Below the pieces are notes generated by a model, which searched no databases, was not told the origin of the DNA, and was given only the letters and a program-made list of their open reading frames with translations. A program made the translations under genes and the position numbers. Of a stretch of DNA of 22,522 nt, positions 13,143-21,218 are shown in pieces. How positions within the stretch are numbered: the first letter of the stretch is position 1; every line of letters starts with the position of its first letter. Source of the DNA: DATAYF01 sp036272735 (GTDB lineage Bacteria; Chloroflexota; Ktedonobacteria; Ktedonobacterales; Ktedonobacteraceae); contig DATAYF010000206.1 in the NCBI GenBank assembly GCA_036272735.1, positions 1 through 22,522 of the forward strand, read 5' to 3'.

Positions 13143-14483
13143 TCACTGTCCCGCTGATGCCTCTGCTGTCGCTTCTCCTGGTTCGGCCTCTTCGTTTACC
13201 AGTTGTTCGGGAATAGTGATCTGCTCGATTTTGCCCAGCAGGAACAGGTAAGACAAAATTCCCAGTACCAGGATCACGCCCGCAATGATAAAATTCAAGG
13301 CGAAAGATTTCGTCGTATCGATAACGTATCCGGCGACTATCGGGGCTGCGATCCCCGATAGATTCCCCAAAAAGTTCATGATACTCCCCACCGAACCAAC
13401 CGTGCCCTTCGGCGCAATCAAGCTCGGAATGCTCCACGCTATCGGGGCCGAAAACGCCAGGCCACCCAGCGAAATGCTAATCCAGATCGTTGCCACCGTC
13501 ACATCTTTCGTAAATGCCGCCCCAATCACCGCCAGGCCCAGCAGCATACCAATCGTTACCACGGTCAGACGCACCTTCGTCACATCTCTGCCACGCTTAA
13601 TTAACGCATCCACCAGTACACCACCGATGAAAATGTCGGTGAGCGTCGCCACCGACCAGGGGATGACCACGTACCAGCCACTACTCAGCACGCTCAGATG
13701 CAGCGACTTCTGCAAGTAGCCCGGCAGCCACGTCAAGAACAGATAGAACGAATAGTTGTAGGCGGCAAAGCCTAGCGACAGGCCCCAGATCTTTGGCTGG
13801 CGAGCCAAAAACCAAAAATTCGAGAAATTGTTCACCGGGGCCACATGCTCCGGTTGCGCACCACCCTCTACAATGTAGCTGCGTTCCTCTTCTGACAGGT
13901 ACTTCGACTTGCTGGGGTCGCGATAAAATATCCAGAACAGCGCTCCAAATATCAGGCTGAATAGTGCCGTCACCACAAACGCTGCGCGCCAACCGTACAC
14001 CGTCACCACAAAAGCGATCAACGGCGTGCCGATCACCGACGAAAATTTCGCCGCCGCGTCAAATGCCGACGTGGCTAAACCACGCTCACTCACAGGAAAC
14101 CAGTAACCCGTGGCCTTCGATGAACCTGGAAATACGGGTGCCTCACCGACCCCCAGCAGCAAACGCGATAGCAACACCAGGCCGAAGCCACTAACGATGG
14201 CCGTCAATATACATGCGATAGCCCAGATAAATGCACCAATCCTCACCAACCACTTTACGCCGTAACGGTCCAGCCACGCCCCGACCGGTAACTGCAAAAT
14301 TGTGTACGTCCACAGAAACGACGAGAGGATAATACCCATCTGAAAACTCGTCAAATGAAATTCGCTCTGAAGTGGAGCTTCAGAAACAGACAGATTCACG
14401 CGGTCCAAATAATTGACGATAATGCCCACTGCAAGCAAAATAGCCACAAACCAGCGGGCATACCCAACAGATTTTTTCATCAT
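13143..14483 (-). CDS. MFS transporter, anion:cation symporter (ACS) type
   Basis: This 446-residue major facilitator protein has about 12 membrane segments in two six-helix halves with a charged central loop (YRDPSKSKYLSEEERSYIVEGG). N-terminal NYLDRVNLSVSEAPLQSEF and the LPVGAWLDRYGVKW loop are typical of the ACS family, which includes galactonate, glucarate and related organic-acid transporters. The exact substrate cannot be told. ATG at 14483 is chosen because GGAG lies six bases before it; the frame could extend to an ATG at 14495, which has no good ribosome site. It lies downstream of the MarR gene on the same strand with a long palindrome between, and divergent from the SDR gene beyond. 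Import of an organic acid regulated by MarR is a reasonable inference. Confidence 0.88.
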   Translation of the reverse strand: MMKKSVGYARWFVAILLAVGIIVNYLDRVNLSVSEAPLQSEFHLTSFQMGIILSSFLWTYTILQLPVGAWLDRYGVKWLVRIGAFIWAIACILTAIVSGFGLVLLSRLLLGVGEAPVFPGSSKATGYWFPVSERGLATSAFDAAAKFSSVIGTPLIAFVVTVYGWRAAFVVTALFSLIFGALFWIFYRDPSKSKYLSEEERSYIVEGGAQPEHVAPVNNFSNFWFLARQPKIWGLSLGFAAYNYSFYLFLTWLPGYLQKSLHLSVLSSGWYVVIPWSVATLTDIFIGGVLVDALIKRGRDVTKVRLTVVTIGMLLGLAVIGAAFTKDVTVATIWISISLGGLAFSAPIAWSIPSLIAPKGTVGSVGSIMNFLGNLSGIAAPIVAGYVIDTTKSFALNFIIAGVILVLGILSYLFLLGKIEQITIPEQLVNEEAEPGEATAEASAGQ

Positions 14484-14534
14484 TAAGAACTCCATTGTCT
14501 TTATGTTAAAATGTAACCTCTGCGCATTATAGCA

Positions 14535-14609
14535 CGCACCGGAACAGCGCTAAATGGATGAGGTAATGACCTGACCATTACCTCATCCATTTAGCGCTGT
14601 TCCGGTGCG
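14535..14609. terminator. 34-bp stem palindrome between MarR and MFS genes
   Basis: Arms 14535-14568 and 14576-14609 are perfect reverse complements separated by a 7-base loop (ACCTGAC). The stem is unusually long and contains AGCGCTAAATGG. It begins 16 bases after the MarR stop and ends the MarR transcript or attenuates read-through to the MFS gene. Sequence is unrelated to the 12207 and 22459 palindromes apart from a short ATGG word. Confidence 0.7.
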
Positions 14610-14625
14610 GAGTGAACCAGGATCA

Positions 14626-15066
14626 TCACGCCTGTGCATCGTCCAACAATATGCTCAACGTCCTCACCAGCTCTGGACCGGTAATTCGCAACTCGGCCAG
14701 GTTCGTGGCGGATAGCTGGCGCAACAGATCCTCGCCCTGTGCTGTCAATTGCACCAGCACACGCCGATGGTCCTCCTCATCACGGTGGCGCTCGACGACG
14801 CCACGCTCCGTCAGGCGATCAATCAACTCTACCGTGCTGTGATGCTGAATTTGTAGTCGTTCGGCCAGTTCGCCCACCGTCGCTTTGTGCCCTGAAGGTA
14901 GTCCTTTGACCGCCAGCAACAACTGGTGCTGCTGCGGCTCTAAGCCAATTGCCCGAGCACTCTGCTCACTAAAGCGCATAAACTGGCGCAAACGATAGCG
15001 GAACTCGGCCAACGCTTGATAATCTAGCGCATTAACGTGCTCATTTACCATAATACTCTTGTCCAC
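14626..15066 (-). CDS. MarR-family transcriptional regulator
   Basis: This 146-residue winged-helix regulator has N-terminal helices for dimerisation. The DNA-binding domain is at about residues 45-110, including KATVGELAERLQIQHHSTVELIDRL and the wing RDEEDHRRVLVQLTAQG with the conserved DxRxxxVxLTxxG pattern. MarR proteins usually repress neighbouring genes and are released by small phenolic or oxidative ligands. The GTG at 15066 has GAGG six bases upstream; an ATG at 15051 in the same frame is a possible alternative. It is divergent from the SDR gene with a 181-bp gap and is followed by the MFS gene. A 13-bp palindrome at 15200-15212 is a candidate binding site. Ligand and targets are unknown. 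Confidence 0.9.
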   Translation of the reverse strand: MDKSIMVNEHVNALDYQALAEFRYRLRQFMRFSEQSARAIGLEPQQHQLLLAVKGLPSGHKATVGELAERLQIQHHSTVELIDRLTERGVVERHRDEEDHRRVLVQLTAQGEDLLRQLSATNLAELRITGPELVRTLSILLDDAQA

Positions 15067-15199
15067 TCCTTACCTCATCACCAACGTGATGTCGCCGCGT
15101 ACAGTGCCTTCTCATAGTGTATACTACGAGGTAGCATTGCCCAAAAGAGGACGCTGATAAACCATTCATATGGAAAAGATGACACGCAATCGCCTTACC

Positions 15200-15212
15200 A
15201 TTCGTAACGAAT
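15200..15212. promoter_or_regulatory. Palindrome in the MarR/SDR intergenic region
   Basis: ATTCGT-A-ACGAAT is a perfect 13-bp palindrome about 36 bases before the SDR start. MarR dimers bind such sites, so this is a candidate operator, but no promoter could be placed with confidence in the 181-bp gap. Confidence 0.4.
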
Positions 15213-15247
15213 AAAACAGGGTAGCTGACACAGAAGGGAAGTATATT

Positions 15248-16018
15248 ATGGGACAACTCGACCAGAAAGTAGCCATTGTTACCGGAGCCGATAGCGGCAT
15301 TGGACGAGGCATCGCCTTGCAATTCGCGGAAGAGGGCGCAAGCGTTGTGATTAATTATGCGCACAACGCACAAAAAGCCGATGAAGTACGCCAACTTATC
15401 GAGCAGAAGCATGGCCGCTGTCTCGTCGTCCAGGCTGATGTCTCGCAGTATCAACAAGTCATGGGGCTCGTGCAACAAACAGTAGAGCATTTTCAACGCC
15501 TGGATATTCTCGTCAACAACGCGGGCATGGAAATTCACAGCCCATTTCTCGATGTCGCGGAAGAGCAATTCGACCGCGTGGTGGGCATTGACCTCAAAGG
15601 TCCTTTTTTTTGCGCCCAGGCAGCCGCCCGCGAGATGGTCAAACGCCAGACAGCGGGGCGCATCATCAATATCTCATCGGTACACGAAGACCTGCCAATG
15701 CCGCAAAACGTTCCATACTGCTGCGCCAAGGGTGGTGTGCGTATGCTCACACGCACGATTAGCCTGGAACTGGCTCCGCACAATATCACGGTCAATAACA
15801 TTGCACCAGGAGCCGTCGATACCCCTATCGATGCCGATGTGAAAGCCGACCCAAAGAAATTTCAAACCCTGCTCGACGAGATTCCATTACATCGCATGGG
15901 CCAACCGGAAGAGATCGCTAAAATGGCGCTGTACCTGGCCTCAGATGCCTCGGCATATGTGACCGGCACCACGTTTACTATCGATGGTGGTCTCTCGATC
16001 AACTCCGGCGCACTCTAA
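15248..16018 (+). CDS. Short-chain dehydrogenase/reductase, glucose 1-dehydrogenase-like
   Basis: This 256-residue classical SDR has the NAD(P) motif TGADSGIGRG at 12-21, NNAG at 90-93, catalytic Ser144 in NISSVHE, and Tyr157 and Lys161 in YCCAKGG. The position of the active-site Asn reads Asp115 (GIDLKG), a substitution seen in some members. The C-terminal PGAVDTPID stretch and the TIDGG motif are standard. It uses NAD(P)H to reduce or oxidise an alcohol or sugar; the family name glucose 1-dehydrogenase is a similarity call, not a substrate claim. GGGAAG lies six bases before the ATG. It is divergent from the MarR gene and likely controlled by it, and together with the ACS transporter suggests handling of a sugar acid or aldehyde. 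Confidence 0.92.
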   Translation: MGQLDQKVAIVTGADSGIGRGIALQFAEEGASVVINYAHNAQKADEVRQLIEQKHGRCLVVQADVSQYQQVMGLVQQTVEHFQRLDILVNNAGMEIHSPFLDVAEEQFDRVVGIDLKGPFFCAQAAAREMVKRQTAGRIINISSVHEDLPMPQNVPYCCAKGGVRMLTRTISLELAPHNITVNNIAPGAVDTPIDADVKADPKKFQTLLDEIPLHRMGQPEEIAKMALYLASDASAYVTGTTFTIDGGLSINSGAL

Positions 16019-16026
16019 ACGTTTCT

Positions 16027-16089
16027 TTCACCCCCTTCCAAATTACCTCGTAATACGATATAATTTGCATATGAAGCGAAGGGGGTGAA
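16027..16089 (+). promoter_or_regulatory. ClC promoter inside a 12-bp inverted repeat
   Basis: TATAAT (16059-16064) with TTCCAA (16036-16041) 17 bases upstream is a promoter candidate for the ClC gene. TTCACCCCCTTC (16027-16038) and GAAGGGGGTGAA (16078-16089) are exact inverted repeats around it. The right arm includes the Shine-Dalgarno sequence. In transcripts reading through from the SDR gene the arms could pair and hide the ribosome site; transcripts from this promoter lack the left arm. Confidence 0.5.
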
Positions 16090-16093
16090 TACA

Positions 16094-18013
16094 GTGTCGT
16101 TTGTTACCATGTGGCACAAAGCACTGCACGCATTAGGGCACCTGGGGAACGATGAGGCTTTGGGCAAGCTGAGTGATTTTACGGTGACGCCACGCATGTT
16201 CGTATTGGCAGGCATGGCGTTCTTCATCGGCATCATCAGCGCCTTTGCAGCATGGATCTTGCTCAGACTCATCGGTTTTTTTACCAATCTGTTCTTTTTT
16301 CAACGTATTGGCACCAGCCTGGCCTCACCGGCGGCCAATACGCTCGGCATGCTTGAGATCCTGGTTCCCGTTATCGGTGGACTTATCGTAGGTCTGATGG
16401 CCCGCTACGGCTCCGAACGCATCCGTGGTCATGGCATACCGGAGGCGATTGAAGCTATCCTCATTAATGGCAGTAAGATGGAGCCCAAAGTAGCATTGCT
16501 CAAGCCAGTTTCGTCTGCCATCTCAATCGGCTCTGGTGGCCCGTTTGGTGCCGAGGGTCCGATCATTGTTACTGGTGGCGCTATCGGCTCAATGATTGCC
16601 CAATTTTTTCATCTGAGCAGCACCGAGCGCCGAATTCTGCTAGTGGCCGGTGCCGCTGGTGGTATGTCAGCGACCTTTAGCTCGCCCATTGCGGCTATTT
16701 TGCTGGCAGTTGAGTTATTGCTCTTTGAATGGAAGCCGCGCAGCCTCGTTCCCGTAGCCGTCTCCAGCGTCACAGCCTACGCTGTGCGCTACTACATTCT
16801 GGGCGCGGGACCCTTGTTCCCCACGCCTGTCCATCCCGGCTTTATCGGGCCAGTCGGCCTGCTGAGTTGTGTACTGGTTGGCATCCTGGCCGCTGCGCTC
16901 TCTATTGTGCTCACGCTAGCGGTGTACGCCAGCGAAGATGGCTTTCGTAAATTGCCGATTCACTGGATGTGGTGGCCGATAGTGGGGGGTGTGGTCGTGG
17001 GTATCGGCGGCTTGATCTTCCCTCATGCCCTGGGTGTGGGCTACGACAACATCGGTCATATGCTCGCAGGCAATGCATCGATACAATTCATCGTAGGCAT
17101 CCTGGTGGTCAAGTCGATTATCTGGTCCGTGTCTCTCGGCTCCGGCACGTCGGGTGGCATCATTGCGCCATTGCTGATGGTTGGTTGTGCGCTGGGTGGC
17201 GTCGAAGCACTCTTTTTGCCGCACGAAGGCCTGGGCTTCTGGTCACTGGTCAGTATGGGCGCTGTGATCGGGGCGGCCATGAATGCTCCATTTATGGCGA
17301 TAATCTTCTCATTAGAATTGACGCATGATCTCAACGCTGTCGTGCCGTTAGCGATTGCGGTCTTTGTGGCCCACGCGCTTACCTCACTACTCCTGAGCCG
17401 CTCAATCTTGACCGAGAAAATCAGCCGCCGTGGCTATCATTTGAGTCGTGAGTACAGCGTCGATCCATTGGAGATCCTCTTTGTGCGTGAGGTTATGCGT
17501 ACAAACATCGTCGCGCTCGCCTCTGATGTGACCTCAAAAGCGCTGTTACAAACGTTACGCGCGAGCCCAGAACAACGCACGGTACAGCGACTCTATCCCG
17601 TACTCGGCGAGAACAAACATATGATCGGTGTGATTACACGTAAAGATTTACAGAAAGCACAACAAACCCTGGCTGACCACACGGATCTCCAACTAAGCAC
17701 CTTAATGAAGACGCAACCGGCTGTCACCTATCCCGATGAGCCATTGCGTGCGGCAGTGAATCGCATGGCGGAGACAGGCTTCACGCGCCTGCCAGTGGTG
17801 CAACGCGATAATCCGCAAGAACTGGTCGGTATCGTTTCACTCAACGACCTGCTCAAAGCGCGTGTACACAACTTGACCGAGGAACGTCACCGCGAACGCA
17901 TCTTGCGCCTGCACCTGCTCTTTCCCTTCCCAGGGCGCTCCACGAGCCTCCAACACGAGGTCCGCGAAGAACAAAAAGAGCCAGAAGATACCGAGGAGGA
18001 GTTGATCTATTAG
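16094..18013 (+). CDS. ClC family chloride channel/transporter with two CBS domains
   Basis: This 639-residue membrane protein has the ClC fold at residues about 33-430. Its motifs are RGHGIPEA (near 111-118), GSGGPFGAEGP with gating Glu154, and GSGTSGGIIAPLL. The first motif has His where Escherichia coli ClC has the chloride-binding Ser. The site of the internal proton glutamate appears to be Leu208 (AVELLLFEW, by eye alignment), a change found in channel-like members. The C-terminus carries two CBS domains (about 455-605), with VREVMRTNIVALASD and LSTLMKTQPAVTYPDE starts, which may bind adenine nucleotides. GTG at 16094 is chosen because GGGGGTG precedes it by six bases; a GTG at 16085 sits in the ribosome site itself. 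It moves chloride or another anion across the membrane. Its stop overlaps the stop of the convergent APH gene. Confidence 0.92.
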   Translation: MSFVTMWHKALHALGHLGNDEALGKLSDFTVTPRMFVLAGMAFFIGIISAFAAWILLRLIGFFTNLFFFQRIGTSLASPAANTLGMLEILVPVIGGLIVGLMARYGSERIRGHGIPEAIEAILINGSKMEPKVALLKPVSSAISIGSGGPFGAEGPIIVTGGAIGSMIAQFFHLSSTERRILLVAGAAGGMSATFSSPIAAILLAVELLLFEWKPRSLVPVAVSSVTAYAVRYYILGAGPLFPTPVHPGFIGPVGLLSCVLVGILAAALSIVLTLAVYASEDGFRKLPIHWMWWPIVGGVVVGIGGLIFPHALGVGYDNIGHMLAGNASIQFIVGILVVKSIIWSVSLGSGTSGGIIAPLLMVGCALGGVEALFLPHEGLGFWSLVSMGAVIGAAMNAPFMAIIFSLELTHDLNAVVPLAIAVFVAHALTSLLLSRSILTEKISRRGYHLSREYSVDPLEILFVREVMRTNIVALASDVTSKALLQTLRASPEQRTVQRLYPVLGENKHMIGVITRKDLQKAQQTLADHTDLQLSTLMKTQPAVTYPDEPLRAAVNRMAETGFTRLPVVQRDNPQELVGIVSLNDLLKARVHNLTEERHRERILRLHLLFPFPGRSTSLQHEVREEQKEPEDTEEELIY

Positions 18014-19005
18014 AGAAGAAAAGCAAGGTCCTTTCGGAGTACTTTCAATTGGTGCTGAGTGTATCGATTAGCTGGTCGTTTTTGAAGACTACGTGCCAGT
18101 GCTCTCACATTGATCAACAGACCTGTAAAGCGAATACGTTGCTCGTAATCTGGTGGGAGTGGCATGGTTTCTCCGTAACCGCGTACAAGGGCAGCTTCGA
18201 GATGAGAAAGAAGCTGCTCTCCATCGCGCATGTGAAAATGTCCGAGGTCATACCAACGATCAGTTCCGCGAATTTCTCCAAAGTCAATGATGCCAGTGTA
18301 GCATCCTCCCTCCTGGTAAATGTGAGTTGCGTCGAAATCTCCGTGTGTCAGGCATTCTTGTTCACAGTTAAGATAGGGATCATAGTGGAAAAGGACACGC
18401 TCAAGCATGGTCACTTCTGACGGTGACAAGGCATCCTCCCTGGCTAAATATGCGAGATCAGCCTCCCAGTATTCAAGAGCAAACATTCGGTATGTCGGCC
18501 ATTCAGCTCGTAGGTGATTTGTATCATGCGAGTCTCGTTGTATCCATCCCAAGCCTTCAACACGCATAGTGTTTATACAGGCCAGATCTCGCCCCACTTC
18601 TCTCAAAATCTCTTTTTGCTCATCTTTTCTGAGCGTGTTAGATTGATTGATAGATTGTCCTTTGATTTCGGTCTTCACCATGATTGATCGTTGCAAGAGA
18701 TCATTGCACGACTCAAAATAGATGATTTCTGGAACTTTGACCAGTCTTTGTCCAAGCTGTGCGTGAACGACAGCTTCGGGAGCGAAACTTGCCCCTTCTT
18801 CCGGCAAGACACGCAGATAGAATATTTCATGTCCGGAGATAATGCGGTACACATATGTGGAAACGCCTTCCACAACCCGTTCTATCGCGAGAAGGCCAAA
18901 GGAAAAGATACGGCCCACAACCTCCTCGATACGACGCATATCTGGTAGAGACTGGTTCGAATAGTGATTCACCTCGCATTCCTCCTTCACACCTTGATCG
19001 TTCAT
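18010..19005 (-). CDS. APH-fold phosphotransferase, exporter-linked
   Basis: This 331-residue aminoglycoside/choline kinase-fold protein has the Brenner motif as HGDFDATH at 221-228, with catalytic Asp223 and His228 where Asn is usual. The metal-binding DFG is at 241-243 in IIDFGEIRGTDRWYDL, typical of the family. The ATP-lysine position reads FYLRV, as in many APH relatives. The enzyme should phosphorylate a hydroxyl on a small molecule, but the substrate is not predictable and resistance should not be assumed. The start ATG at 19005 follows the exporter stop by one base, with GAGG upstream. A GTG at 18972 with AAGGAGG eight bases before it is a strong alternative. It is the last gene of the operon with the exporter and the Lrp regulator, so the substrate may be related to the exporter's cargo. 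Confidence 0.85.
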   Translation of the reverse strand: MNDQGVKEECEVNHYSNQSLPDMRRIEEVVGRIFSFGLLAIERVVEGVSTYVYRIISGHEIFYLRVLPEEGASFAPEAVVHAQLGQRLVKVPEIIYFESCNDLLQRSIMVKTEIKGQSINQSNTLRKDEQKEILREVGRDLACINTMRVEGLGWIQRDSHDTNHLRAEWPTYRMFALEYWEADLAYLAREDALSPSEVTMLERVLFHYDPYLNCEQECLTHGDFDATHIYQEGGCYTGIIDFGEIRGTDRWYDLGHFHMRDGEQLLSHLEAALVRGYGETMPLPPDYEQRIRFTGLLINVRALARSLQKRPANRYTQHQLKVLRKDLAFLL

Positions 19006-19006
19006 T

Positions 19007-20314
19007 TTACCTCATAAGTTCATGAGCCTGCTGTTTTCGTACCTTCATGTAGAGGAATGCCGCCCCGGCCAGAATGAGTGGGAAGAAAATGGAAGCGCTG
19101 GCAAATGGAAGGACAATGCTACACAAAAGCAGTGCTCCCCCTGAAACGAGCCGTTTCCAACGCGAGAGCAACCGCACGCCAGCAGCGGTTCCTATGATAT
19201 ATGTGGCAAGACCAAGCGAAGTCGGAACCACCAGGAGTTGTTCTGCTTCCCAGCGCAAAAAATAACAGAGCGCCAGTCCTCCGGCCGCAAATCCGCCAAT
19301 GGCAAGGATGGCCCGGACTGGTATGGCGCGCGTATTCAATGAACTCATCCATTGCGGAAAGGCTCCATCGCGGCCTAATGCATAGCCGAGTCGCGATGTT
19401 GCAGCTATATACGCGTTTGCAGTGCCAAGCGTAATGAGGACAGCGATCACTGCGGTTACGACCCGCGTGTTTCCACCGAATGAGGCGGCAATCAGAGAGG
19501 CAATAGCAACGCGATCCTGGCCTGCCGTCCCATACATACCAGTCGCGACCACGGCAAGCGATGCCGCAAGGTAGAGCAGAGTTACAATGGCAACGCTGAA
19601 AATGGTACTTCTGACGATATCACGAGCCGGGTCCCGGAACTCTTCAGAAAGCTGAGCAATAGCCTCCCAACCAAAAAAGGCAAAGAAGAGCAGGATCATG
19701 GTATGACCAACAGGCACAAATCCATGAGGGAAAAGCGGTGTAAGATTGGTAAGCTTCATATGCGGAAGGGCCGCGATGGTGGCAACCAGGAGGATCAGCA
19801 CCACACCTCCTGAAAGCAACAATTGTATCCGACCGCTAAGTCGCAGGCCATACAGATTGGCACTGACAGCAAGCGCCAGAATAAGCGCCGCTACCACAAA
19901 GCTTCCCAATCTGCCCCAGCCGAATGCCTGTGATACATAATAACCACCGGTCAACGGAACGACAACTTGAGCAACAGCCGCACCAAAGAAGTAAAACCAA
20001 CCCACAATTCCCCCCCACATCGTGCCGAATGCACGACGGGTGAAGGCCGCAACACCCCCAGCATCGGGAAAGCGCGCAGCCAGAAATGCAAAGGTGAGTG
20101 CCAACGGTAATCCAAGTATCCCATCAAAGGCCCAGGCCACCAGGGACCCAGGACCAGACATGTTAGCAGCAATCCCCGGTAAAATAAGCACTCCTGCTCC
20201 AACCACCGCCCCAACATACAGCGCAATTGCCTGAGGTAATGAGATGCTGCGGGAAAACTGCGCTGAGGATGACCTACGAAGTTTGCTTCTCTCATCTATA
20301 GTCTTTTCGCTCAT
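19007..20314 (-). CDS. APC-superfamily amino acid exporter, YjeH-like
   Basis: This 435-residue membrane protein has about 12 hydrophobic segments. Helix 1 carries GAVVGAGVLILPG, the unwound GxGxxxxPG substrate-binding motif of APC transporters. FFAFFGWEAIAQLSEEFRDPARD near 215 matches the helix 6 motif of the YjeH methionine and branched-chain amino acid exporters. A polar N-terminal tail of 23 residues precedes the core. It starts 29 bases after the Lrp gene and is followed by the APH gene one base after its stop, so the three genes form one operon. An Lrp regulator beside an exporter is the known pattern for amino acid overflow export. Export is therefore likely, but direction is an inference and uptake cannot be excluded. 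Confidence 0.85.
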   Translation of the reverse strand: MSEKTIDERSKLRRSSSAQFSRSISLPQAIALYVGAVVGAGVLILPGIAANMSGPGSLVAWAFDGILGLPLALTFAFLAARFPDAGGVAAFTRRAFGTMWGGIVGWFYFFGAAVAQVVVPLTGGYYVSQAFGWGRLGSFVVAALILALAVSANLYGLRLSGRIQLLLSGGVVLILLVATIAALPHMKLTNLTPLFPHGFVPVGHTMILLFFAFFGWEAIAQLSEEFRDPARDIVRSTIFSVAIVTLLYLAASLAVVATGMYGTAGQDRVAIASLIAASFGGNTRVVTAVIAVLITLGTANAYIAATSRLGYALGRDGAFPQWMSSLNTRAIPVRAILAIGGFAAGGLALCYFLRWEAEQLLVVPTSLGLATYIIGTAAGVRLLSRWKRLVSGGALLLCSIVLPFASASIFFPLILAGAAFLYMKVRKQQAHELMR

Positions 20315-20343
20315 AAGATAATATATACCTTCCCGACGAGACG

Positions 20344-20790
20344 CTATAGGGCATCCTGTCCTTCAGAGATGGTAGAGAGCACCAGTGAGGTGAATGTCCC
20401 CTGAATTCCTTCAATTGCACGAATCTGTTCAATGAGTGTCTCAAGCGCGTGAGAGTCTGCCACACGGGCCTTCAACATGACGCACCATTCTCCCGTGACG
20501 CTATGGCACTCTTCAATCAATGCAGATGAATTACTGAGTTGCAAGAGTACGCGACCAGTCTCCCGTGCCGTTCCACTTCCACGCACCCAGATAAAAACGC
20601 TCAGTGGGAGACCTAAAGCACCCCAATCAACGACCGCCTTATAGCCACGCAGAATTTTCTCTTCTTGCAGGCGTTTGATCCGTTCATGAACGGCTGGACG
20701 AGAAAGATGAACTTCTTGCGCAAGTTGCTCGTGGCTTATTCGTCCCTGCGCAAGCAACAGGCGAACAATTGCCTGATCGGTTGTATCCAT
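20344..20790 (-). CDS. Lrp/AsnC-family transcriptional regulator
   Basis: This 148-residue protein is near the usual 150-165 of the family. An N-terminal helix-turn-helix (about 5-50) includes GRISHEQLAQEVHLSRPAVHERIKRLQ, followed by the linker GYKAVVDWGALGLPL. The C-terminal RAM effector-binding domain (about 62-140) ends IEGIQGTFTSLVLSTI. Such regulators form dimers or octamers and respond to amino acids. GGGAG stands six bases before the ATG. It is the first gene of the operon with the exporter and APH kinase, and its promoter is overlapped by a 13-bp palindrome, which fits autoregulation. The amino acid sensed is unknown. Confidence 0.92.
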   Translation of the reverse strand: MDTTDQAIVRLLLAQGRISHEQLAQEVHLSRPAVHERIKRLQEEKILRGYKAVVDWGALGLPLSVFIWVRGSGTARETGRVLLQLSNSSALIEECHSVTGEWCVMLKARVADSHALETLIEQIRAIEGIQGTFTSLVLSTISEGQDAL

Positions 20791-20839
20791 GCTTTTCTCC
20801 CAACATTTCTTTTCTTAGGATGGAAACGTTCTGTCACGC

Positions 20840-20874
20840 ACTATACACTCTAAGAAACGAAGTGTCCAGGACAC
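20840..20874 (-). promoter_or_regulatory. Promoter and operator of the Lrp-exporter operon
   Basis: On the minus strand TGGACA (20868-20863) and TATAGT (20845-20840) are 17 bases apart, each with one mismatch to consensus. Transcription would start near 20833, giving a leader of about 43 bases. GTGTCC-A-GGACAC (20862-20874) is a perfect 13-bp palindrome covering the -35 box, well placed for repression by the operon's own regulator. Confidence 0.65.
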
Positions 20875-21218
20875 GCAAAATATTCAAACGAATCGTCTGC
20901 AACAGAGGAATTATGAGGAGAAGCACTGCTTACAGGCTGACGTTTCGTCGGTCCCTCGTATCATACAATTATGCTGTGACTGGTAACTAACACCAAATTA
21001 CGAACAGTTTTGACACCAACCCTCAAACAGCAACATGAATTATCGCATACTTCCAATTGATGTGATAGAATAAGGGCCTATTGTGAGGTGGGCAGATACC
21101 ATAACCTTGCCTCCCAACATCTATCCATCCGGCCATGAAGGCCAATTTCTTTTGATACTGGAAGAGCATCGTTGTGTGTCGTCTGGAGTCATACAACGAG
21201 AAAAGAAAGGTGGACCAT
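20875..21218. other. 344-bp intergenic region before the methyltransferase
   Basis: No convincing gene lies here. There is TTGACA at 21010-21015 without a matching -10, and TAGAAT at 21066-21071 without a good -35. Weak hairpins lie near 21090-21115 (GTGGGCA against TGCCTCCC, imperfect). The methyltransferase promoter could not be placed. Confidence 0.5.

Noticed and set aside
15170..15214. 14-codon frame before the SDR gene (possible leader peptide)
   Set aside because: It has no ribosome site and no run of regulatory codons, and its stop merely overlaps the palindrome at 15200.
21010..21015. TTGACA as -35 of the methyltransferase promoter
   Set aside because: No -10-like hexamer lies 16-18 bases downstream.
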